64,000 nt of DNA, taken from NCBI GenBank assembly GCA_963824195.1, contig CAWGOJ010000021.1, forward strand, positions 90,993-154,992, written 5' to 3'. Below, one piece after another: positions 40,838 through 50,313 of the stretch (its first letter is position 1; each line of letters opens with the position of its first letter). The notes beneath the pieces were generated by a model. That model saw only the letters and a list, made by a program, of their open reading frames with translations. It did not search any database and was not told the origin of the DNA. This DNA is from Bog-473 sp963824195 (GTDB taxonomy: Bacteria; Actinomycetota; Acidimicrobiia; Acidimicrobiales; RAAP-2). Position numbers and translations under genes: made by a program.

Positions 40838-40859
40838 TAAAGACACGTAAAGACACGCT
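40838..40859 (+). repeat. Tandem TAAAGACACG decamer pair, second site
   Basis: Same unit as 32473-32494, but about 190 bp inside the right 173-bp repeat, so the right edge carries two copies of the decamer pair. Confidence 0.6.
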
Positions 40860-41031
40860 CTGCCCAGTTGCACCTCTCACCGAGACGAATATCCCGCTGT
40901 CAGCTTGTGAGCAGGGCCTTTGGTGAAGACGGTGGACTCGCATGAACGACCTCTACGGTGGATCACGTCGCGCTCATCAGTGCTTCGTGACTTCTTGGGG
41001 ATCCCACTTTAGGCCCGTGACATGGCCTTTC

Positions 41032-41204
41032 GTGGAGGTGAAGGGACTCGAACCCTCGGCCTCTACATTGCGAATGTGTGGCTCTCAGTGTTTTGACCAG
41101 GTGCTTTCCGAGGACTTTCCTGGTTGCGGCGTTGCGATCCTCTCAGGTTCCCTCACGATCCCTCTCCCTTCCTCACGATAAAGACACGTAAAGACACGCT
41201 CGGA
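41032..41204. repeat. 173-bp direct repeat, right copy (att-like, with tRNA remnant)
   Basis: Right partner of 32326-32498. It contains the same tRNA-Ala(CGC)-like 3' half on the minus strand (41032-41079) and ends with the TAAAGACACG pair at 41179-41200. The preceding 40997-41031 (GGGGATCCCACTTTAGGCCC and onward) has a diverged copy at 52979-53022, so this junction is related to the one at 52.9 kb. Confidence 0.75.
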
Positions 41205-41276
41205 TAGGACGCTCGTTGGACCGGTCCCGAGTCCAATGATTGATAGACGAGCTCGCGGAGGGCCGGGACACACTGG

Positions 41277-43409
41277 CTAATGCAAGGTCGTGGCGTTCGA
41301 AGCCTGCCGCAGTACCGTGAGCGCCGGCAGGTCACCATCCTTGAGAAGAGCGACAGCGCTTCCAGTGGCGCTCAAGACCCCTGCCCCCTCGGGAAGAAGG
41401 TCGTTCTCCCTGAGGGTCTTCAACAGCGCATCCCCTCCGACCACGATCCACGCGCTACTGCCCACAAGGGCGCGGCCGGCGGCAAGCGTACCTTTTGCGA
41501 ACCGCGGATCTTCCACCCTGCCGAGCGATCCGGCCCACAACACGCTGCCGGCCCCGCGCAGGACGTCGCCGAATTCGACGCCAGCTCGCGGGCCGATGTC
41601 ACCGATAGAACCATCAATGGACTCGTGCTGCTCGGCGGTGACCGCGTTCACGTCGGAACATTCCCACACCAGGTCAGTTGGAAGATGGATCGGGTGGTGG
41701 ATCGTGATGCCCACGCCATAGGCATGGCGACACTGTTCGAGAAACTCGTGAGACTCTCGACCGGCGGGTTGCCGCCCGATCGCGGCCAAGAAGGGCTGTG
41801 ACATCTGTCCGCCCACGAGCACCGCGTCTGCGCGCAGCACGAGCGAGTAGAGGTTCGGGATGCGGTCCAGCGTGTCCCGGCTGCCCAAAACGACCACGAG
41901 CGGTCGCTCCGGCTCGATGAGCAGTGGCATGAGCAGTCCAACGTCGGCTTGGAGCTGGCGGCCTGCGGCGCTCGGCAACTCCGCCGGCGGCCCGATTATC
42001 GAAGACAGCGAAAGGGAGCAGTGCTGAAAGTCGTCGTTGACGAAGAACTCCTGGCCCTCGAGCAGCGAGCTGAGCTGAGCCGGATCCTCATTCGCGTCGT
42101 CCCACGCACTCAGGTTGGGCGCCACCGTTACCCCGGGATAGCCCTGCAGCAGCGCGTCCGCCGTCCTCTCGTAGCGAACGGCGTCACCGGCTTGGCCGAG
42201 CGGACCCTGGTGCCCGCAGATCGTCACTTTGGCTTGACGCTCGGCGAGCCATTGCAGCGTTGGTTCCAGCTGTCGCACCTGCCTGGACCGCTCCAGAGGC
42301 CCGGTGAAACTCACCGGGATGTCGAGGTCTGCCCTCACCAGGACGCTCCGACCGGAGGGGTTCGGAAGGTCTTCGAGACGCGGCACCTCAATCGAGGCCT
42401 TCGGATGTTCATTGCCATCACGTCGGACGGTCTTGGCTACGTCGGCAGTGGGAGCGACGCGCACCGGCCCTCTTGCGGTCGGAGGCTCGGTCTGCTCTTG
42501 TGGGGAACTCGCGATCACCCTCGTCCCGGCCCTCCCCTCGAGCACGGCCTGCGCTGCCACCAGATGTCCGATGGCTGCGATCCCCCCGGTGGTTTCCACG
42601 AACCGGCTCACGGCCTCCACCTTGGGACCCATGGAGTCCTCCGGAAAGGCCATTGCCCTTAACTCGCCGACGGTAGTCCATCGGATGGGTGTCGCTTCTG
42701 CCGTCCCATAGCCGGCTTCAACGGCGTCGACGTCGGTCAAGAGCAAGAGAGCGTCCGCATCTACAGAACGGGCTAGCAAAGCTGCCGCAAGGTCTTTGTC
42801 GATCACGGCCTCCACACCATTGAGGACACCGTTCGTCCGGACCACCGGGATGCCGCCACCGCCGGAGCAGATCACCATGACACCGTCGTCGAGAAGGTCA
42901 CGGATGACTGTGAGTTCGACCAGCTCTTTCGGCTCCGGTGACGCGACGACCCTGCGCCACAATTGGCCGTCCGGACGGATCTCCCACGACCGCTCGGTTG
43001 CCAGGCGGCGCGCCTCGTCTTCGGAGAAGGAGGGACCCACGAACTTGGTCGGGTGCGAGAAGGCGGGGTCATCCGGGTCGACGACTGTCTGGCACACGAT
43101 GCTCGCGATCTGGCGGCCCGGCAGTGCGTTTTCGAGCGCTTGGAGGACCCAGTAGCCGATCATGCCCTGGGTTTCGGCCCCGAGTACATCGAACGGGTAA
43201 GGACGGGAGAGCGCCGTATCTGCGGCGCTCTCGATGGCCAGCACGCCGACCTGTGGGCCGTTGTCGTGAGTGATCACGAGCTCGTGCTCGCGCGCCAGAG
43301 GAACCAACGCCGCGACGGCGTTTGCGATGTGATGCTGCTGGATCTCGGCGTCGGGACTCTCGCCCCGCTCGAGCATGGCGTTGCCGCCGAGGGCGACGAC
43401 GATCCGCAT
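41277..43409 (-). CDS. arcC: Carbamate kinase fused to a degenerate phosphoglycerate-kinase-like domain
   Basis: One uninterrupted frame of 710 residues. Residues 1 to about 310 are a full carbamate kinase (VVALGGNAML; THDNGPQVG; CSGGGGIPVV; VIDKDLAAALLARS; LLLTDVDAV), which makes ATP from carbamoyl phosphate. After a 45-residue linker, about 360-710 follow the phosphoglycerate kinase plan: VLVRADLDIPVS, EPTLQWLAERQAKVTI, FFVNDDF, VLVGGQMSQPFL, LWAGSLGRVEDPRF, VVGGDALLKTL, LSATGSAVALL. Many PGK catalytic residues are replaced: GHQGPL for SHLGRP, no GPxxxKEL lysine, Arg for the GGAKVSDK lysines. So this domain is probably inactive or repurposed. Start ATG 43409 overlaps the stop of an ornithine carbamoyltransferase remnant. 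Confidence 0.85.
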   Translation of the reverse strand: MRIVVALGGNAMLERGESPDAEIQQHHIANAVAALVPLAREHELVITHDNGPQVGVLAIESAADTALSRPYPFDVLGAETQGMIGYWVLQALENALPGRQIASIVCQTVVDPDDPAFSHPTKFVGPSFSEDEARRLATERSWEIRPDGQLWRRVVASPEPKELVELTVIRDLLDDGVMVICSGGGGIPVVRTNGVLNGVEAVIDKDLAAALLARSVDADALLLLTDVDAVEAGYGTAEATPIRWTTVGELRAMAFPEDSMGPKVEAVSRFVETTGGIAAIGHLVAAQAVLEGRAGTRVIASSPQEQTEPPTARGPVRVAPTADVAKTVRRDGNEHPKASIEVPRLEDLPNPSGRSVLVRADLDIPVSFTGPLERSRQVRQLEPTLQWLAERQAKVTICGHQGPLGQAGDAVRYERTADALLQGYPGVTVAPNLSAWDDANEDPAQLSSLLEGQEFFVNDDFQHCSLSLSSIIGPPAELPSAAGRQLQADVGLLMPLLIEPERPLVVVLGSRDTLDRIPNLYSLVLRADAVLVGGQMSQPFLAAIGRQPAGRESHEFLEQCRHAYGVGITIHHPIHLPTDLVWECSDVNAVTAEQHESIDGSIGDIGPRAGVEFGDVLRGAGSVLWAGSLGRVEDPRFAKGTLAAGRALVGSSAWIVVGGDALLKTLRENDLLPEGAGVLSATGSAVALLKDGDLPALTVLRQASNATTLH

Positions 43410-43540
43410 CAGCCCACCAGGGTGGCGACCATCGCCGCCTTGATTGTGTGCAAGTGGTTCTCGGCCTGGTCGAAGACGATGGAGGCCCGTGACTCGAACA
43501 CGTCCTCGGCGACCTCGAGGGCATCGGCATGAGCAGCATC
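43409..43540 (-). pseudogene. Ornithine carbamoyltransferase, C-terminal fragment
   Basis: The last 43 codons match the end of ArcB/ArgF-type ornithine carbamoyltransferases (ADALEVAEDVFESRASIVFD then QAENHLHTIKAAMVATLVG). Nothing upstream resembles the carbamoyl-phosphate (STRT) or ornithine (HCLP) sites, so more than 250 residues are missing. The frame is open back to 43669 without family similarity. TGA overlaps the carbamate kinase ATG as ATGA, preserving an arcB-arcC operon junction of the arginine deiminase pathway. Confidence 0.75.
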
Positions 43541-43982
43541 GGCATGACCACTTGGAAGGACCGCGAAGACGATGTTCTCCGCGCAACCAGCCACGAGGTC
43601 GACGCCGTCACCGGGCAGACCACTGAGGAGTGGATGGTGAGAGATGAGCTCAGCGATCTGTTCAGCCACTTCAACCCCTTCGATTCAGTCGGCCGACATT
43701 CTCAGTCTGCGCGTGGCCGGCTCGAAATGGTAGAGACGAACGTCCCGAAGGTGCGACTACCAGGACATTTCCGGTGGACCGCCCGGGGTCTCGAACCCGA
43801 CACCCGGGGATCCGATGATCGGCACGGTTGCGGTATGAACGACCCGTGGCGTGATCGACGGCTCGCTCGTCAGGAGCGCGAATAGGGTCCCTTGCACCAG
43901 TGCCGAACGCTCCGGGACGGTCGCCTACCTGCCGGAACGGCGATGACCGCGCGCTCAGCACTGTCGGTCTCGCCCACCTCAT
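43541..43982. other. Region without a recognisable gene
   Basis: About 440 bp between the carbamoyltransferase fragment and the cytidylate-kinase-like gene. Short frames on both strands lack coding character. A segment around 43780-43815 resembles a tRNA T arm (GGGTTCGAGACCC on the minus strand) but has no tRNA fold. Confidence 0.4.
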
Positions 43983-44665
43983 CTATGGTTCGCCGTGCTC
44001 GCGAAGGCGTGGCGCCCCTGGAGCTTCGCCGTCGCTGTCGTGGGCTGTGCCCCGACGGTCGAGCACCACAGCGGCGATTCTCTCCAGGCAGGCCTCCAGG
44101 GGGAACACCGTCGTGTCGAAGACCAGGTTGTAGAGCGTGGGGTCTTGAGGATCGCGGCCGTAGAGCCGCTGGAGGTAGGTGGAGCGGATGCGGTCGATGT
44201 ACCGCAGCCGGTCCCATGCCTCGGCTTCACTCATTCCCTCCTCTCGCAGGACCCGCTCGACTCGAGCTGCGGGCGGGGCGTCCAGACGAACGTGGAGTGT
44301 GTCGGGGCTCGAGCGAGGACAACCGCTCCGGCCCGCCCGACGACCACCCCGCCCGGGCCGGAGGCAAACTCCCAGAGCAACGTTTCGGTGGCCTTTCGGA
44401 CGGCGTCCTCATCGACGGCGAGGGGGCTTTCGAGCCCGACTATCCCGAAGTATCCCGGGTCGCCGGTCAGGGTGAGGAGGGAGCGGGCGAGCGCCCCTTG
44501 TGCCTGCTCGTCGTGGGCGAACACGGCGTCGAGCGGGACGCCGAGGCGATCGCGAAACCCGGAGCGGGACCGCCCGGTCGAGGAAGGGCAGTCCGAGGCG
44601 CTGCGGCCAGGGCGGGCCCCAGCCAGCTCGCCGCCGGCCCCGTAAGAGCCCGAGATCGTCACCAC
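43983..44665 (-). pseudogene. Cytidylate kinase-like P-loop protein, frameshifted
   Basis: The N-terminus VVTISGSYGAGG is the P-loop of the cytidylate-kinase-like family. Pieces follow in different phases: RLGLPFLDRAVP, then RLGVPLDAVFAHDEQAQGAL, GGVVVGRAGAVVLARA, then MSEAEAWDRLRYIDRIRSTY, LYGRDPQDPTLYNLVFDTT. Rejoined they give a normal protein of about 220 residues, so at least three single-base shifts are present. Members probably phosphorylate a nucleoside monophosphate or small alcohol, with substrate unproven. GTG 44665 is the likely start. Confidence 0.7.
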
Positions 44666-44769
44666 TCGGGCCGGACCGAGTCGATCCGGTTCGGGCCATG
44701 CCCGCAGCTTCGTGGCCGACGACGAATGCGGGCGCGAGCAAGGGGGGCGGGGATGACGCGCCTCCGCTC

Positions 44770-46570
44770 GGGCGGGTCGAGGGACTTCGTCCGGACTCCG
44801 GCAGCTGACGGCCGGTTTCGGCCCCCGCAACCAGGAGGCCCCGGCAGCGACCAACATGGCGACGATGGCGAAGTCGAATGCGGCGTGCAACCCGTTGGTG
44901 AAGGGCACTGCGATCAGGTTGGGGAAGAAGCTGTGCCCGGTCAGGGTGGCCGCATGGGACGCGGGCAGGGTCTTGAGGGTGGGACCGAGCAGGGTCTCGA
45001 TCGGGTTGTAGCCCAAGAAGGCGCCGAACACGGTAGAGGTGGGCGGTAGGCGCGGCCACCCTGGCCGCGGCGACTTCGGGCACCCCCTGGGCGACGAGGC
45101 CGTGGTAGAGCGCGCTGGGCAGGTGGGCCGCCAGGCCCACGATGATCAAGGTGAAGAAGATGCCGATCGAGAGCACCATGGCCGCGTTCTGCGAGGTGGA
45201 GACCATGCCCGCCCCCTGGCCCCGCTCGGCCGGGCGGAAGGGCGTTCATGATCCCGGCCCGGTTGGGCGAGGAGAACATGCCCCATGGCGACGCCGTTCA
45301 GCAACAACAGGAGGGCGAACCAGATGTAGGAGAAGTTGATCGGCAATAGCTCCAGCAGCCCGAAGCTCGAGCGCCGCCAGCAGCATGCCGCCGGTGGCGA
45401 AGGGCCTCGCCCCGAAGCGGTCCGACAGGAACCCCGAGAGCGGGCCCGGCGACAAGGAAGCCGACGGTGAGCGGCAGCATGAAGATGCCCGGCCCACAGC
45501 GGGGTGCGGCGAAGCTGTAGCCGTGGCGGGGCAGCCAGATCCCCTGGAGCCAGATGACGAGGATGAACATGAGGCCGCCCCGTCCGAGCGAGGCCAAGAA
45601 GCTGGCCACGTTGCCCGGCCGCGAAGGCGCGGATGCGAAAGAGCGGGATGCGGAACATCGGGGCCTCGACCTTGGTCTCGATCCACACGAAGAGGACGAG
45701 CATGGCCACCCCACCGATCAGGGCGGCCAGGACGAAGGGGTTGGTCCAGCCCATGGGTGGCCGCCGTAGGGCTCGATGCCGTAGACGATCCCGACCAGCA
45801 GCGATACCAGGCCGACGGCGAAGGTGACGTTGCCGACCCAGTCGATCTTGGCCGGGGTGCGGATGCCCTTCTCCTTCAGATTGACGTACGCCCCAGATGG
45901 TGCCGACGACCCCGACCGGCACCGAGACCAAGAACACCAGGCGCCAGTCGATGGGCCCAAGGACGCCGCCGAGCACGAGCCCGATGAACGACCCGGCGAT
46001 GCCGGCCACCGTGTTGGTGCCAAGGGCGAGACCCCGCTGGTCCTCGGGGAAGGCGTCGGTGAGGATGGCCGTCGAGTTGGCCATGAGGAACGCCCCGCCC
46101 ACGCCCTGGAACAGCCGCATGACGATCATGTACGAGCGCGCCGGCCGGCCCGTGCAGCCAGGTCACCGACAACATGATCGAGAAGACGCGTGAAGATGGC
46201 GAAGCCCAGGTTGTACATCCGGACCCGTCCGAAGATGTCCCCGAGGCGTCCGAAGCTCACCACCAACACGGCGGTGACCAGCATGTAGCCCATGAGCAGC
46301 CACAAGAAGTAGCTGGTGTTCCCCGGGGTCGAGCGGGTCGAGGCCGATGCCGCGGAAGATGTCGGGCAGCGAGATCAGCACGATCGAGGCGTCGATCGAG
46401 GCCATGAGCACGCCCAAGGTGGTGTTGGACAGCGTCGACCACTTGCCCCGGTATCGATCTGCCGTGGACGCGTCCGCTGTCGGGAAAGAAGATCCGGCTA
46501 CCAGCGTCTCTGAGGGCGGATCGCTCTGGCCAGGCCGATCGAGTGACGGTCCTCCGGCTTGGTCGCTCAC
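44770..46570 (-). pseudogene. DHA2-type MFS drug transporter, heavily frameshifted
   Basis: Fragments of one 14-TM EmrB/QacA-like exporter lie in all three phases: SNTTLGVLMASIDASIVLIS (first helix with the DHA2 SIDxxIV motif), MRLFQGVGGAFLMANSTAIL (motif C region), GLALGTNTVAGIAGSFIGLV, TPAKIDWVGNVTFAVGLVSL, then MFSSPNRAGIMNALPP and SQNAAMVLSIGIFFTLIIVG. About ten breaks occur roughly every 60-150 bp, and most resolve by deleting one base, e.g. GGGGC for GGGC near 45286. GTG 46570 is the likely start; the C-terminal end near 44770 is approximate. Confidence 0.7.
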
Positions 46571-46974
46571 CGACGACAGCCTGTCGGCTCCAAGCGGATG
46601 CCCGTCGCACACTCAAACCCTCGCTGGACGAGCCGCTCTGGCGGCGCCGCACTCGCAGTCTCCTTGCTCTCCCCGCCCTCGGCTCTTCCAGCCCATGCAG
46701 GCGGCGGCAGCCACAAGCTCGTCGCTCTCCTTGGGCGCTTCCTCGCCCGGCCGGCAGTTGTCGCCGCAATGCTCCTCGGGGCGCTCCTCGGCCGCCCTAC
46801 CGTCCCGAGTCGGTGCGCCATCGGAGGCCGCGACCGACCGGTCGCCTTCGGTCCACGTCTGCGCCTCGGCGTCCTCCTTGGGGTCCTTCTCGTCGCCGGC
46901 ATCGGATTTGGGAGGCGGGCGGCGATGACAGCCATGGCTCCATGATGGCGTGGCCCGGCCTCGGTGGGCCCAGC
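46571..46974. other. Region without a recognisable gene
   Basis: About 400 bp between the MFS start and an aldo/keto reductase fragment. Several GC-rich frames are open on both strands, but none gave a family I can name. Confidence 0.35.
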
Positions 46975-47094
46975 AATCGGGCGGTCACCTCGGCCATCAT
47001 CGGCCCACGGACCATTGAGCATCTCGAGTCCCAGCTCAGCGCAGCCGACGCCGACCTCCCCTATGACGTGGTCGACGGCGAAGCGCGCGAGTGC
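46975..47094 (+). pseudogene. Aldo/keto reductase, C-terminal fragment
   Basis: About 40 codons read NRAVTSAIIGPRTIEHLESQ then LSAADADLPYDVV, the conserved C-terminal NADPH-binding end of aldo/keto reductases (compare AVTSVIIGARTEEQL in the intact enzyme at 57512). No barrel precedes it. A true gene fragment, not just a frameshift. Confidence 0.65.
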
Positions 47095-47296
47095 GCGAAC
47101 GCGCCGGCCTGTCCGACGAACACTGGCGGAAAGCCACTATTGAGTATGCGGCCTCCCACAGCAGGACGAGACTCGTTTGACACCGACCCAAACCGCGAAG
47201 GACACGCCCCCTAACGCGGACCGCCCATCGGAATACGGGTATCCCAGTGGTGCGAAGTGTCCCACGGTTCCAATGAGGGCACCCTGGCCAGGGTGG

Positions 47297-47572
47297 TCAG
47301 ATCGGCATGCGACGGGCGGCAATCCAGGTGAAGGGTTGCACAGTTCCGCTAGGCGTTGAGTGGATCTCGCGACGATGCTCCACTATCTCGAATCCCTTTC
47401 CGAGCGCGGCTCCAAGTTCGATCGCGTCGTAGCGGATCACCGGCAGTCCCGAATAACGCTCGTGGCCATCGGCTGCGAAGGTGGCCATGATGACCGCGCC
47501 ACCGGGGGAAAGAGCGCAACACAAGACCTTCCGGTAGTCCTCAACTTCCTGCCCAGATAGGAAGTGCAACAC
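47297..47572 (-). pseudogene. Class I SAM methyltransferase, C-terminal fragment
   Basis: 91 residues reading VLHFLSGQEVEDYRKVLCCA, LSPGGAVIMATFAADGHERY, SGLPVIRYDA and IHSTPSGTVQPFTWI: the second half of a small methyltransferase. The SAM-binding GxGxG half is missing upstream. Probably a remnant, although translation from GTG 47572 is possible. Confidence 0.6.
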
Positions 47573-47614
47573 AGCTCTGTCGGCTTGTGGCGTCCGGGAT
47601 CTGCGCGTGGTCCA

Positions 47615-48708
47615 TTACTCCTTCCCAACCGGTGTCTCACTATCTCCCCCCACGAACACCTCGTTGCGCACCTCGCGCAGTCGGTCACGCCATCCCACTC
47701 CAGAGAAGCGCAGGGACAGGTAGGCAAGGCCGCCGATGGGAATGGGAAGCCAGAAGTTCACCAGGCGGTAGCCGATCACACCAAGGACAGCCACATGCTC
47801 GGGGACGCCGAAGCCGTGCAGCGTCGCGATGAGCACCAGTTCGATGACCCCGAGACCGGATGGAGTGATGGGGATCCAGGCGAGGACGTTGGCCAACCCA
47901 TAGGCGACCAAGAGGTCAACAGGCGAGATAAAGGTGTGGAACGCGGCGAGGAATACCCAGAGGCACGCGGCATCAAGGAGCCAGTTCGCCGTCGCCCAGC
48001 CGACGGCCTGGTACATCAGGGTGCGATCTTGAGCGAACATGCGGAGTCGATCGGCGAAGTGCTGCACGCCATCAGCCAGCGTGTCGCCGTCGACGAATGG
48101 GAGCCTGCCCGCAGTGCGCCGGGCGAAGTCGAGACCTTGATCCGGCCCTTGGTGAGGAGAAGCACGACAGCGGCGAATGCGGCCATCAGCAGGATCCCCA
48201 GGCCGGCAGCCAAGGCGTAGAGCGGGTTGTAGGCGTGGAAGAACAGCGAAACCACCAGGGCAACCCAGAAGATGATGTTGAGCACCACGGCCGAGCCAAC
48301 GCCCTGCATGGCGATAGCGAAGCCAGCATCGGAAGGCCGCACCCGTTGTTGGGTGAGGAGGCGGTACATCAAGGCAGCGCCGAAGGCGGTACCGCCCGGC
48401 ATGATGTGGCTGACCGCCAGGGTTGACAGGTCGATCTGCATGATACGCCGGCGAAGCAGGATTCCTGGAGGGAGGACCGTGTAGGTGAGCATCGCCCAGG
48501 CGACCAAGGCGGTGGCCTCGAGGACAAGGCCGGTGAGAGCAACCCAGACGTTGATGTGTGAGAGAAGCCGGAGGGATTGATGCACACCGCCCAGGCGGGG
48601 GAGGACGAAGATCTCCAGCACCAGGATCGCCACGACAGCGCTGGCGGTCCATTTGACATCGCGACGCAGGCGACGCCGCCGACTCTTTTCGCTGCGACGC
48701 ATCAGCAT
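47615..48708 (-). pseudogene. YbhN/LPG-synthase-type flippase membrane protein, one frameshift
   Basis: A polytopic protein of about 360 residues of the lysylphosphatidylglycerol synthase transmembrane (UPF0104) family. The first half (KWTASAVVAILVLEIFVLPR; VSHIMPGGTAFGAALMYRLL) is in one phase and the second (QAVGWATANWLLDAACLWVF; ANVLAWIPITPSGLGVIELV) in another, with one break near 48110. The PGG and ITPSGLGVxE motifs are typical. It probably moves or stabilises a lipid across the membrane. ATG 48708. Confidence 0.75.
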
Positions 48709-48995
48709 CTAGCAGCCAATCAAATTGCTCGGAGTCCATTCCAAAGTTCGAGTCCTCATATCCGAAACGGTCCAGCGACGCCAACACCGGCCATCGGATC
48801 CACTATCGCTCAGCATTGGGTCACCAGGGTATATACCGCGCTATTGATCTGCCCCCCTGCAATAGGAAACCCGACGCCGCGCACTAGAAGCGGCCCTCGA
48901 GTCGTCATCCGGATATCCGTCGACGCGCTCAGATCTGCGTTCTTGGCGCAGCACAAGATGCTGCACGCCCAGCAACCGAGCATCCCGAGATCCCG

Positions 48996-50284
48996 GTGAG
49001 CGGACCCGACAGCTCGGCCCCCGAACTCAAGGAGCGCTCACCGGCCTACTACCTCCGACTGCTGCTGTCCTTGCTCCTGCCCGCCGCGATGTTCAATGCG
49101 TATGACGCCGAGCTCCGGGCGGTCCAGCTCACCCAGCTCAAGGAGAGTTTCCACGTCGGCACCGCCGCCATCGGACTGGCCAACATCCCGATCGGGGTCG
49201 GGCAGTTCGTGGCCTTCTTCGTCGTGATCCAGGCCGACCGCGTCGGCCGGCGTCCATCCTTCTGTGGTCGATCCTCGGCTACACGGTGTTCACCACTCTG
49301 ACCGCCGTGTCCTGGGCTGGAGCCTCTGGTCGTTCGCGGCCTTCCAGTTCGGCGCCCAGGTGTTCATCGGGACGGAGTTCGGCGTCGCCGTCACTCTGCT
49401 CGCCGAGGAAGTTCCCTCGGCGCAGCGGGGGCGATACCTGTCCTGGCTGCTGCTGGTGAGCCCGCTGGGGGCGGTCCTCGGAGGACTGCTGGTGGCCGTC
49501 GGCTTCCTCCACCCCGCTCGGCTGGAGGGCGTTCTTCCTGATCGCCGCCGTCCCTCTGCTGGTGGTGTCCGTCGCCCGTCGCCGCCTGCAGGAGAGCAGG
49601 GCTTACGTGCACATGGCACGTCGGCGCGGGGAGCAACCCACGCGGACGATCCACCAGCGTCTCATCGCGGCCTCGACCATCTGGCGGGGACGGGACCGCG
49701 GGCATGTCACCGCGGTCTCAGCTATCGCCCTTCTCCAGGGACTCGTCTGTGCCGGTGCCGTCCGCTGGTGGACCTACTACGCCGAGCACGAACGCCACTT
49801 CAGCACGACGACAGCAGGGGCCTTTTTCGCCGCTGCGGCGTTGTTCAGCGTCGGCGGCTACGTACTGGCCGGGTACCTAATGGACCAGATCGGTCGGCGT
49901 CCCACAGCAGCCCTCTACGTGATCGCCGCGGTCATCTGCGCCGTCGCCACCTTCCAGGTGAGGACTCCCTGGGTGATGCTGCCGTTCCTGATGGGTACGG
50001 CCTTCTTCGGTATCGGGGTGGCTCCGGTTCTGTCGGCCTTCGCCACTGAGCTGTTCCCTACCGAGATCCGAGCTCAGGTATCCGCATGGATCAGAAACGG
50101 TTTCGGTAACACCGGCTCGGTCCTGGGTCCCACGATCGTCGGGGTCGTGGGCGCCACCACCGGTCTGCTTGGCAGCATCGGGGACGCTGTGAGCGTTCTG
50201 GCGCTGATCTACTTGACTGTCCTGCCGATTGTGTGGCTGGCCATTCCCGAGACTCGCGATGTGGCGCTCGGTCCCGGCGGGTGA
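48996..50284 (+). pseudogene. MFS transporter (sugar/organic-acid porter type), frameshifted
   Basis: About 430 residues with 12 helices. Motif A is QADRVGRRP (about 85-93); the later loop LAGYLMDQIGRRPTAALYVI is its repeat. Phase changes occur near 49255, near 49310 (between ILLWSILGYTVFTTLTAVS and WSLWSFAAFQFGAQVF) and near 49530. TELFPTEIRAQ near the C-terminus is typical of sugar and aromatic-acid porters. GTG 48996 start with a weak ribosome site. The IS630 element begins 29 bp past the stop. Confidence 0.72.
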
Positions 50285-50313
50285 GCCGCTGGGACCGCTC
50301 GATATGCATGCTA

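Noticed and set aside
32182..41276. CRISPR array
   Set aside because: The repeats here are two-copy tandem or distant direct repeats without regularly spaced spacers or cas genes.
43776..43830. Possible tRNA gene on the minus strand (GGGTTCGAGACCC T-arm-like sequence)
   Set aside because: One T-stem pair mismatches and no D arm, anticodon arm or matching 5' acceptor strand could be found, so at most a remnant.
46543..46928. Plus- and minus-strand open frames between the MFS gene and the aldo/keto reductase fragment
   Set aside because: Composition is Arg/Pro/Ala-rich in all frames, with no family similarity or ribosome sites.
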